Shown here one piece after another: positions 52,169 to 60,240 of a DNA stretch of 64,000 nt. The stretch comes from Fodinibius salipaludis (GTDB lineage Bacteria; Bacteroidota; Rhodothermia; Balneolales; Balneolaceae): NCBI RefSeq assembly GCF_002287075.1, contig NZ_NSKE01000002.1:1-64000 (forward strand). Direction: 5' to 3'. The translations under genes and the position numbers were made by a program. Under the pieces are notes generated by a model. The model saw only the letters and a program-made list of their open reading frames with translations. It was not told where the DNA came from and did not search any database. How positions within the stretch are numbered: position 1 is the stretch's first letter; the number at the start of each line of letters is the position of its first letter.

Positions 52169-53334
52169 TGACCATGACCGATCGAGCCCGATTGATACGT
52201 GAATATATTGGGGAACACAAAGCGGATTTTCTTTCCCTGCTTCAATCACTGGTTGAAATTGAAACTCCCTCCGATCAGCCGGAAACATTTTCGACTTTAT
52301 GGAATATTTTATCCGAACAATTTGAAAATCTCGAATTTACAGCTAAACACTTTGAGGGAGCCAAAACTGCCGGACAGTTGCTCTGCAAACCCAATGATTT
52401 TGCCCCTTCCAAACCCACTCAATTAATTCTTGGCCACTGCGATACTGTTTGGGATATCGGGACCCTTGATGAAATGCCGTTTAATATAGAGAATGACTTC
52501 GTAAGTGGACCCGGAGTGTATGATATGAAAGCAGGACTTGCCATGATGATTTTCGGGATACAGACTATTCACAGCTTGGGTAAAAATCTCAATGTGCAGC
52601 CCATATTTCTTATTAACTCAGATGAGGAAATCGGGAGCAATGAGTCCAAAGAACGTATTATTGAGCATGCCAAATTAGCAGAACGAACATTCGTCTTGGA
52701 ACCTTCGCTCGATAAGGATGGCAAAATAAAGACCAGCCGCAAAGGGGTCGGAGATTTTGAAGTGACGATTAGCGGAAAACCCTCACATGCAGGTTTAGCC
52801 CCCGAGGAAGGTGTTAGTGCTATTTTAGGTCTTTCACATATTGTACAACAGCTGTTCAAACTAAATGATCCTGCCAATGGAGTTACCGTTAATGTTGGAA
52901 CTATCGAAGGAGGAGAACGCTCAAATGTTGTAGCAGCTAAGAGCAAAGCTGTTGTCGATGTACGTGTGCCCACACAGGAAGACGGCAAACGAATAAAAGA
53001 ACAACTATACAATCTACAGCCCGAAATTGATGGAATTCAATTAGAAGTAACCGGTGATATCAATCGTCCCCCATTAGAAAAGAGAGAACCTAATAAAAAG
53101 CTCTGGAATCTAACAAAGAAGCTCGGCGGTGAACTCGATTTGGAATTACAAGAGGGAATGTCCGGCGGAGCATCTGACGGCAATTTTACTAATTTACATT
53201 CGCCTACTATAGACGGACTTGGTGCCGTGGGCGAAGGTGCACACGCCTATCATGAAAAAATATTTTTAGACCAAACATTAGACCGCCTCGCGCTCTTTAT
53301 ACTCCTACTGTTAGAACCTCCACTATTCGATTAA
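52168..53334 (+). CDS. M20-family metallopeptidase (carboxypeptidase G2-like)
   Basis: The 388-residue zinc enzyme has the M20 ligands: LGHCDTVWD (His and catalytic Asp), GVYDMKAGLAMMI (bridging Asp), NSDEEIGSNES (general-base Glu and Glu ligand), and a final His in GEGAHAYHE. The dimerisation domain carries SGKPSHAGLAPEEGVSA. Carboxypeptidase G2-type enzymes release C-terminal glutamate or related amino acids. It lacks a signal peptide. The 3' end overlaps the convergent GIY-YIG gene by 4 bases. Confidence 0.88.
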   Translation: MTMTDRARLIREYIGEHKADFLSLLQSLVEIETPSDQPETFSTLWNILSEQFENLEFTAKHFEGAKTAGQLLCKPNDFAPSKPTQLILGHCDTVWDIGTLDEMPFNIENDFVSGPGVYDMKAGLAMMIFGIQTIHSLGKNLNVQPIFLINSDEEIGSNESKERIIEHAKLAERTFVLEPSLDKDGKIKTSRKGVGDFEVTISGKPSHAGLAPEEGVSAILGLSHIVQQLFKLNDPANGVTVNVGTIEGGERSNVVAAKSKAVVDVRVPTQEDGKRIKEQLYNLQPEIDGIQLEVTGDINRPPLEKREPNKKLWNLTKKLGGELDLELQEGMSGGASDGNFTNLHSPTIDGLGAVGEGAHAYHEKIFLDQTLDRLALFILLLLEPPLFD

Positions 53335-54206
53335 TCCTTTTTCCTTTCAAAAACCCACTCGATAAGATAGTCATCCAATTTTTCTTGAGGAATCAATGGG
53401 GAATCTAACACCAAATGTTGACTGATCTGATAATTTCTGGATGAACACCGTTTGTAAAACCATTTCAGCGAATCCAGATCGTCCAAGATCATAGCTCCGG
53501 CGAATGACTCCAGTAATCCACGGGCTTTACATAATGCTATAACCCGATCGATGAGAAGCGTGCTTTGTCCTTTCACAAATTCTAACAGGGTTTCCCATAG
53601 GCTAACCATCACCACCCCGTCAGGATCAACCGGCAAATCATATTGCATGGGTGTTAGCTTTTGAGTTAAAAGCCTGGGTAAATGAAAGGCAGAAGAAACA
53701 TCATGTTCCAAAATATACAGCATCCGGATAATGCCGCCCATCGATTTGCGTACCAACCGATGACCTTTAAAAGCCCCGAATACATAATCCGCTTGGGGTT
53801 GATTCATTTGAAGGCTAAAACTAATATTTTGCTCTTCATTATTTAGTCCTATAAAGTAATATGTTTCCGGTTTCTTTTTAGCACGGTTCAATTCAGGCTG
53901 GTGGTTACGAATAAGTTCATTTTCCAGCAGCAGTGCTTCCTTTTCCGACTCACAGATCTCGATGTCAATGTTGTGCGTCATCCGTATCAAACGAATCGTC
54001 TTTCGCGGGGTTGTGCCCATTTTTGCACGGCGATAGGTAAATAATCGATTCCTGAGGTTTTTGGCCTTACCCACATATAGCAGATCCCCCAATTCACTAT
54101 ACATTTTATAGACTCCCGGCTTTGGGGGAAGCCCCTCAAAAAACGACTTCCCCACCCTATTTTCTATGGGATTATAGTGCTCAAATAGTCGCTGTTGCTC
54201 AGTCAT
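53331..54206 (-). CDS. GIY-YIG nuclease-domain protein
   Basis: The 291-residue protein has a UvrC-type GIY-YIG domain (about 24-105): KPGVYKMYSELGDLLYVGKAKNLRNRL, with the family Tyr, Gly and Arg residues, and ESEKEALLLENELIRNHQPELN. The remaining 185 residues are not UvrC-like in any way I can see, and the UvrB-binding and helix-hairpin-helix parts of UvrC are missing. It resembles the short Cho-like class in length. A DNA repair or structure-specific nuclease role is inferred. Confidence 0.8.
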   Translation of the reverse strand: MTEQQRLFEHYNPIENRVGKSFFEGLPPKPGVYKMYSELGDLLYVGKAKNLRNRLFTYRRAKMGTTPRKTIRLIRMTHNIDIEICESEKEALLLENELIRNHQPELNRAKKKPETYYFIGLNNEEQNISFSLQMNQPQADYVFGAFKGHRLVRKSMGGIIRMLYILEHDVSSAFHLPRLLTQKLTPMQYDLPVDPDGVVMVSLWETLLEFVKGQSTLLIDRVIALCKARGLLESFAGAMILDDLDSLKWFYKRCSSRNYQISQHLVLDSPLIPQEKLDDYLIEWVFERKKD

Positions 54207-54398
54207 TTTTGTTTAGATTCCAGCGGTTTAAAGTATATTTGTATGAATATCAAAAAATTGAGACACAAAATTTTACATATAGTAGGGAATCCCCAAAAAA
54301 TATACTATACTTAGGCTCTTAAGCGCCATTTATTGCGTTAGCAAGGCGTTATTAAACATTTAAGTAGCACAAGAAGTAAAAATTTTCGGAGATTTATC

Positions 54399-54608
54399 AT
54401 GGCAGAACGTGAAGTAGGAACTGTTAAATGGTTCCATAACGGCAAAGGTTACGGATTCATTACCAGAGAAGAAGGCGAAGATATATTCGTTCATTTCAGT
54501 GAAATCGAAATGGAAGGCTATAAAAAGTTAGAAGAAGGCCAAGAAGTGGAATTCACTGTTGCAGAAGGCGAAAAAGGACTACAAGCACAAGAGGTGATTC
54601 CATTATAA
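54399..54608 (+). CDS. cspA: Cold-shock-domain protein
   Basis: The 69-residue product is a single cold-shock domain with RNP1 GYGFITREE (18-26) and RNP2 DIFVHFSEI (28-36), preceded by [11 protein letters not shown]. It binds single-stranded RNA and DNA. A GGAG ribosome site lies ahead of the ATG. The 190-base leader upstream (54207-54398) may hold a structured cold-responsive 5' UTR, but I could not define it. A terminator follows. Confidence 0.92.
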   Translation: MAEREVGTVKWFHNGKGYGFITREEGEDIFVHFSEIEMEGYKKLEEGQEVEFTVAEGEKGLQAQEVIPL

Positions 54609-54634
54609 TATAATTTGTCAGATATCATTATTTT

Positions 54635-54669
54635 TAAAAAAGCGCTGCCTTACCGGTGGCGCTTTTTTT
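54635..54669 (+). terminator. Rho-independent terminator after the cold-shock gene
   Basis: AAGCGC (54640-54645) pairs with GCGCTT (54659-54664), with CC/GG pairing inside. It is flanked by an A-run and followed by seven T. Confidence 0.88.
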
Positions 54670-54725
54670 ATTGCTGGAAGTTCCTATATATTACGAAAAA
54701 TCAACTGTTATAAAATTTTATTCCA

Positions 54726-54935
54726 ATGGAAAACCATACCTATAAAAGTATTGAGTTAACAGGTACTTCTGATAAATCGCTTGAGGAAGCTGTTGAAAAT
54801 GCCATAGAAAAAGCTTCACAAACTGTAGACGATATGCAATGGTTTGAGGTTATTGAAACACGGGGTTCTATTGAGAATGGCACCGTTGCCCAATGGCAGG
54901 TTATCATAAAAGTAGGATTCACGCTAAAAGCGTAA
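54726..54935 (+). CDS. Dodecin family flavin-storage protein
   Basis: The 69-residue protein fits dodecin: YKSIELTGTSDKSLEEAVENAIEKASQTVDDMQWFEV and the C-terminal QWQVIIKVGFTL. Dodecins form dodecamers that hold flavin pairs, stacked by the conserved Trp of the DxxWF segment. It converges on the hybrid kinase gene, with only 6 bases between them. Confidence 0.9.
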   Translation: MENHTYKSIELTGTSDKSLEEAVENAIEKASQTVDDMQWFEVIETRGSIENGTVAQWQVIIKVGFTLKA

Positions 54936-54941
54936 CGCTAC

Positions 54942-56780
54942 CTACGCATTATTCAAAATATAAAACTCCAGCTTCTTCTTAAGGTCAGGTGGGTTAAAAG
55001 GTTTTGTCAAATAGTCATTCATCCCCGAAGCAAAAACCTTCTCCTTAACCTCTTGTAAAGCTGCTGCCGTAAGAGCAATTATAGGCACATTGGATTTATA
55101 CTTATTTTCCAAACCTCGAATTCTCTGCGTTGCTTCATAGCCATCCATTTCCGGCATCTGAAGATCCATCAGTACTAAATTGATAGTTGAATTTTCTTTC
55201 ATTTTTTCAACTGCCTCGTATCCATTCTCGGCAAGTACAACCTCTATATCCCACTTTTCCAGGAATCGAATCATTACTTTCTGGTTGATGGCATTGTCTT
55301 CAACCAACATTATTCTTGTCCCGTGTAACGACTCTGGTATTTTTTCCTCATTCTTCCGCAGGCTGGATCGCTGCTCATCGGCATGTTCTTTGGTTTTAAA
55401 GGGTAATTCTATATAGAACGTACTCCCTTTACCTTTTTCACTTTCCAAATCAATACTACCACCTTGTAGATCAATCAATTTTTTACTGATAGTAAGCCCC
55501 AATCCAGTGCCACCAAAAACACGAGAAGTTTCGCTTCGTTCTTGGGTAAAACTTTCAAAAATCTCCTCCTGTTTATCTTCGGATATCCCGATACCGGTAT
55601 CAGTAATAGTGAATTGAATGTTCAATTTACCCTCGTTGCGTTCTTTTAGCTCCACAACAACCCCTACACTCCCTTCCTCGGTAAATTTTACTGCATTACT
55701 GACGAGATTATTTAATATCTGGGTTAGTCGATTCGGGTCACCGGCAATAGTTTCTGGCAATTTATCATCAAAATCCAGATACAGCGGCACATCTTTCTTT
55801 TCGGCTGTAAAACGGAAACTCTCTAATACTCCATTTAATAAATCCCTAAGGTTAAAGGCTACGTTTTCAAACTCAATTTTCCCGGATTCAATTTTTGTAA
55901 AGTCAAGCACATCGTTAATTAAGGAGAGCAAGGTTTTAGCCGAAAAATCTAATATCTCGAGCTGCTCAAGCTGATCTTCGCGCGGATTATCTTTCTCCAA
56001 TAAATTGGTCATTCCAATAATCGCATTCATGGGAGTGCGAATTTCGTGACTCATCGTAGACAAAAACTCAGACTTTGCCTTTGATCCCTCCTCCACTTTT
56101 TGCTTTGCCTTTTCGAGCTGTTCAACATTCTCTTCCAACTGCTGTTTCTTTTCAATCAGCTCCTTGTTAAGCGATTGTGTTTTTTTAAGTAGTTTTTGAG
56201 TTTCTTCCTCAGCCAGTTCTTTTGATTCCGAAAATTTATTAAACGTTAGCCAAGTGGTTATAAATGCCGCTCCCAAAATACTCCCTCTTATAATGGCTCC
56301 TTCATCGGCGGAAAGGTGGATCTGATCAAAAATCACATAATCAAGTACAATATAGCATGCTACCGCCATACCTATCCCAATATTACGCAATTTCTGATGG
56401 TCTTTATCAAATAACAAAATAGCTAAACCACAGGCAGGGAGGTAAAAAGCCTGTATTAACATCTCTTTGCCAAATACAGAACTTAAGATAAGTATGCAAA
56501 CATTTATATAAGCTAACAGAAGAAATTTGGCCGTATTTTCAAACCCTTTACGTGCCAATACGGGAATGAGCACAAATGCCACACTAATGCTCATAAAAAA
56601 CCACGACAGCGAAACAGATTCATTCAAACGAAACGCAATTAAGAATAGAATAGCTACTGCCGCCAGCGAAAACGACACATTGTGCATTACAATAATGCCA
56701 GTCTTATTAATCTGCTCAATCTTATCTTGAACCAGATCTCTGGCAAAGGCAATATTTTTAATGCTCGACAATGAATACAT
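54942..56780 (-). CDS. Hybrid sensor histidine kinase with receiver domain
   Basis: The 612-residue protein has about six N-terminal membrane helices (about 28-185) and a coiled coil (about 190-235). A HisKA domain with FLSTMSHEIRTPMNAIIGM follows near residue 247, then the HATPase domain (NLVSNAVKFT, DTGIGISEDKQ, GTGLGLTIS) and a receiver domain (about 490-605) with Asp in LVLMDLQMPEMDG. It is a membrane-sensing hybrid kinase. No phosphotransfer or output protein is adjacent. Confidence 0.9.
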   Translation of the reverse strand: MYSLSSIKNIAFARDLVQDKIEQINKTGIIVMHNVSFSLAAVAILFLIAFRLNESVSLSWFFMSISVAFVLIPVLARKGFENTAKFLLLAYINVCILILSSVFGKEMLIQAFYLPACGLAILLFDKDHQKLRNIGIGMAVACYIVLDYVIFDQIHLSADEGAIIRGSILGAAFITTWLTFNKFSESKELAEEETQKLLKKTQSLNKELIEKKQQLEENVEQLEKAKQKVEEGSKAKSEFLSTMSHEIRTPMNAIIGMTNLLEKDNPREDQLEQLEILDFSAKTLLSLINDVLDFTKIESGKIEFENVAFNLRDLLNGVLESFRFTAEKKDVPLYLDFDDKLPETIAGDPNRLTQILNNLVSNAVKFTEEGSVGVVVELKERNEGKLNIQFTITDTGIGISEDKQEEIFESFTQERSETSRVFGGTGLGLTISKKLIDLQGGSIDLESEKGKGSTFYIELPFKTKEHADEQRSSLRKNEEKIPESLHGTRIMLVEDNAINQKVMIRFLEKWDIEVVLAENGYEAVEKMKENSTINLVLMDLQMPEMDGYEATQRIRGLENKYKSNVPIIALTAAALQEVKEKVFASGMNDYLTKPFNPPDLKKKLEFYILNNA

Positions 56781-56886
56781 GCGGTGTAACAGCTATTTAT
56801 AATAATGCAACAAGCGAATAATCAACAATAATAAAACGAAAACAGCTATATAATGATATTAAAAGAACCTAACAAAAAATACTGAT

Positions 56887-57333
56887 TTAAGCCTTTGCTT
56901 TCCCTTTTTGCATCTTGGTTTTATAAGCCATAGCATAAATTTTCATCTGCTTAACCATTGAGGCCAAACCATTTGAACGGGTAGGTGACAAATGTTGTTC
57001 CATCCCAATTTTTTTAATAAAGGTAGGATCGGTATTTATAATGTCTTCGGGGGTCTGACCAGAATAGAAGCGGACCATCAGTGCTACAAGACCTTTTGTA
57101 ATTGCAGCATCACTGTCAGCCTCAAAGATTACTTTTCCATCTTCAAGCTCAGTATGTAGCCAAACCTGGGATTGACACCCACGTACTAAGTTTTCTTCAA
57201 CCTTATGTTCTTCATCCAGCGACCCTAAATTTTGGCCCTGCTTAATGATATGCTTATAGCGTTCGGTCCAATCGCTTAATGCTTTAAACTCATCAATTAT
57301 TTGTTGTTGTATTTCGTGGATATCAGCCATCAT
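56887..57333 (-). CDS. sufE: SufE-family sulfur acceptor
   Basis: The 148-residue protein has the SufE active-site Cys in ENLVRGCQSQVWLH (about 47-60) and the family end TRSNGLASMVKQMK. SufE accepts persulfide sulfur from the SufS desulfurase for iron-sulfur cluster assembly. The rest of the suf operon is not in the window. Two adjacent ATG codons are possible starts. Confidence 0.92.
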   Translation of the reverse strand: MMADIHEIQQQIIDEFKALSDWTERYKHIIKQGQNLGSLDEEHKVEENLVRGCQSQVWLHTELEDGKVIFEADSDAAITKGLVALMVRFYSGQTPEDIINTDPTFIKKIGMEQHLSPTRSNGLASMVKQMKIYAMAYKTKMQKGKAKA

Positions 57334-57393
57334 TCAATATTTATCATTATAGGCAACATCACTAAAATACAAATAACTATAGTAAATATAAGG

Positions 57394-58659
57394 TTATACT
57401 TTTGACTTCTCGTAGGCCGGATCGACCGAAACGGCACAACATACCGTTACCACATTCTTATTCTCTTGATCCCATTCAGGCTTGCCATAATCTAAAACCT
57501 TAACAAATTCCCCCTTATTATTCTTGAGACGATATTCACAAGTCGATTCCTTTCCCTTGAAAACTTTTTGCAGATGAGAGTTAAACTTTTCAAGGTCATC
57601 CTGATGAATAAAATTACCGGCATCGGTCTTTCCAATAACCGCATCAGCAGAGAGCCCTGTTACTTCCGGAAATTCTTCCGAAACTGTTTTAAAAACAGGT
57701 TTTTCATCTTTAAGCCCAACTTTATATGAAAACTCAGAGGCCTGACGTACCACCCGGCCAAAGTATTTATTTCGCTTTTTTAGCGTATCCATAATCCGCT
57801 TCTTAAGCGAAATATTTTCAATCTCTGCCCGAATCAATTTTTGATCCTTAAGATCTAAAATTGACGTCGTTCCCTTAACTTGGATTGGAAATCCGTTTTT
57901 ATGATTGATAATACCCTTAAATTCTTGATCATTGAAGTAGGCATCCTCATCTTCCTTATCAAAACGCCCCTTTATTGAGCTCATATATTTATCAGGAAGA
58001 AGATCCCAAATCTTAATCTGTTTTAGTTCATTTTTGCCATAGCCAACAAGTTCACGGAATGCCTTATTTGCCATCACAATATTACCCTGCACATCAATAT
58101 CTACTACAGTACGCTTTGATTCTTCGCGTAGCTTATCAAATTCCACTTTCTGATCAACAAGCTGCTCTTCGGCACGCTTACGTTTGGTAATATCATGCTG
58201 ATAGGAAACCCAGTGCGTTATATTGCCCTCTTTGTCAGTCAATGGATGAATATCCCACTGGTTAACAAATTCCGATCCGTCTTTGCGATAATTAATAGCC
58301 TGACCAAAAAAGGATTTTCCCTCCTTCAATCGCCGCTTTAATTTATCCAGCACATCACGATCGGTTTTAGGTCCCTGGAGAATACGCGGAGTTTTTCCAA
58401 TGACTTCTTCCTTAGAGTAACCTGTCATCTCACAAAACCCATCATTTACATATACAATTCTGGGTCCCGGTTTTTCAAGAGTAAGTTCTGTAATCAATAT
58501 GGAATCGTAGTCACTGCGTATGGCCGATTCAAGGAGACCTAATCTCTTCTCCAGTTCATTGCCTTCCTCGACAATATTTTCTACCAATGATTTAACCTTT
58601 TTGAATGACTCTTCATCCTTGCACCATTTTTTGAGTGCATTAGTATCTGGTGATTCCAT
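57394..58659 (-). CDS. Three-PAS-domain protein without an output domain
   Basis: The 421-residue soluble protein has an N-terminal helical segment and three PAS domains (about 50-165, 180-295 and 305-415). There is no kinase, cyclase, HTH or receiver. PAS1 resembles a LOV domain (MTGYSKEEVIGKTPRILQGPKTD), but the flavin-adduct Cys is replaced by Pro. PAS proteins of this kind may act as sensory partners of separately encoded kinases. The 45 residues before PAS1 are predicted helical and could mediate that contact. Confidence 0.8.
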   Translation of the reverse strand: MESPDTNALKKWCKDEESFKKVKSLVENIVEEGNELEKRLGLLESAIRSDYDSILITELTLEKPGPRIVYVNDGFCEMTGYSKEEVIGKTPRILQGPKTDRDVLDKLKRRLKEGKSFFGQAINYRKDGSEFVNQWDIHPLTDKEGNITHWVSYQHDITKRKRAEEQLVDQKVEFDKLREESKRTVVDIDVQGNIVMANKAFRELVGYGKNELKQIKIWDLLPDKYMSSIKGRFDKEDEDAYFNDQEFKGIINHKNGFPIQVKGTTSILDLKDQKLIRAEIENISLKKRIMDTLKKRNKYFGRVVRQASEFSYKVGLKDEKPVFKTVSEEFPEVTGLSADAVIGKTDAGNFIHQDDLEKFNSHLQKVFKGKESTCEYRLKNNKGEFVKVLDYGKPEWDQENKNVVTVCCAVSVDPAYEKSKV

Positions 58660-58845
58660 ATTAAAAAATTTACTTAATCCTTGTTTAATAGATGATAATG
58701 GGCGATTTATGTGCCAACCTTGCTTTTAATACTTCTAATCAACAAGAATACAAATCCCAATCATTCCGAAAAATTCCACTTTTCTTAAAGAATTTTAGCT
58801 AAAAAGTACTTTAACATTAAAATAAACTGGATTTACTGCCGATCA

Positions 58846-58882
58846 TAAAAAAACCTTAGGAAGCCAAAACCCCCCAAGGTTT
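58846..58882 (-). terminator. Rho-independent terminator after the acyl-CoA dehydrogenase gene
   Basis: On the minus strand AAACCTTgGG pairs with CCtAAGGTTT across an AT-rich loop, and a run of T (complement of the A-run at 58846-58853) follows. Confidence 0.85.
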
Positions 58883-58906
58883 ACATAAAGAGAGCCTCAA
58901 CAGCTC

Positions 58907-60070
58907 CTATTTTAGCAACAGTTTAGCAATAGTATTCAGCTGCATATTGGAAGTACCTTCATAAATCTTTCCGATCTTCGCATCACGGTAATACTTTTCA
59001 ACAGGATATTCTTTCACATAACCATATCCCCCAAACAGATCTACAGCTTGAGAAGTTACATTCTCAGCAACTTCGGATGCATGGTACTTGGCCATAGCCG
59101 CTTCTTTCAGAAATTTATTGCCATTTTCTTTAATCCGTGCAGCATTATAAACCAACAATCGAGCCGTTTCAATATCCGTTGCCATTTTTGCCAGTTGAAA
59201 TTGCACACCCTGGAAGTCAGAAATCGCTTTCCCAAACTGTTCGCGCTCCTGAGTATACTCCAGCGCTGCATCAAGCGCTCCCTGGGCAACACCAATCATC
59301 TGTGCCCCAATGCCAATCCTACCCTCGTTCAACGTTTCCATTGCAACCTTATAGCCTTTTCCGACTTCACCCAACACATTTTCCTTCGGAACCTTGCAGT
59401 TTTCCAGCAAAATTTCGCAGGTTGAGCTCGCACGAATACCCAGCTTATTTTCTTTTTTTGATACCGAAAATCCTTCGAAATCACGCTCAACAATAAATGC
59501 TGTTATCCCTTTATATCCGGCACCGGGATCTACCGTTGCAAATACTAAAAAGATATCGGCCTCATTAGCATTGGTAATCCACAGTTTAGAACCGTTCAGT
59601 ACATAATGATCCCCCTCCTCTTTGGCCGAGGTCTTCAATGCAAAAGCATCACTGCCCGAACCGGCCTCCGACAAACAATAAGCACCTACCTTTTCGGTAG
59701 CCAATTGTGGCAGATAACGCTCCTTTATATCATCACCTCCGAAGTTTAGAAAAGCATTATTGACCAATGTATTTTGCACATCCATAAAAACACCCGCCGA
59801 AGCATCCACGCGAGAAATTTGCTCAATCGCTACAATCGACATGAAAAAAGATCCGCCGCCCCCGCTATAACTTTCGGGAATTTCTATTCCCATCAATCCC
59901 ATATCAAAAAATTGCTGCACCAGTTCGGGATCCAGTTTCGCCTTCTCATCCATCTCCTGTACTTTGGGCTTAATTGCGCTCTCAGCAAAATCTCGTGCCG
60001 CATCCTGCAGCATCTTTTCATCTTCAGTTAGCGTTGTTAGTGCGGGCATCTGTTGGTCTACATTTTCCAT
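58907..60070 (-). CDS. Acyl-CoA dehydrogenase (short/branched-chain type)
   Basis: The 387-residue FAD enzyme has the family signatures YCLSEAGSGSDAFALKTSA (about 130-148), KLWITNANEADIFLVFA and RIGIGAQMIGVAQGALDAAL. The catalytic Glu is in KIYEGTSNMQLNTIA at the C-terminus, the position used by butyryl-CoA-type enzymes. It oxidises an acyl-CoA to the enoyl-CoA and passes electrons to ETF. It is divergent from the methylmalonyl-CoA mutase genes, fitting odd-chain or branched amino-acid breakdown feeding propionyl-CoA. Confidence 0.92.
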   Translation of the reverse strand: MENVDQQMPALTTLTEDEKMLQDAARDFAESAIKPKVQEMDEKAKLDPELVQQFFDMGLMGIEIPESYSGGGGSFFMSIVAIEQISRVDASAGVFMDVQNTLVNNAFLNFGGDDIKERYLPQLATEKVGAYCLSEAGSGSDAFALKTSAKEEGDHYVLNGSKLWITNANEADIFLVFATVDPGAGYKGITAFIVERDFEGFSVSKKENKLGIRASSTCEILLENCKVPKENVLGEVGKGYKVAMETLNEGRIGIGAQMIGVAQGALDAALEYTQEREQFGKAISDFQGVQFQLAKMATDIETARLLVYNAARIKENGNKFLKEAAMAKYHASEVAENVTSQAVDLFGGYGYVKEYPVEKYYRDAKIGKIYEGTSNMQLNTIAKLLLK

Positions 60071-60240
60071 GGAACAGCTTCTTTATATTCAATTGGGTTC
60101 AAAATTTCAGTCTTAATATAGCGATTCGTTTTTAAAAATTCGGCCCTAAATTGAAACCGGTTACATTTCCTGACGCATATTAGTAAAGTAACCACAACCT
60201 CATTATTTTCAAGCGTTATAATCAAGACGAAATCCGTATT

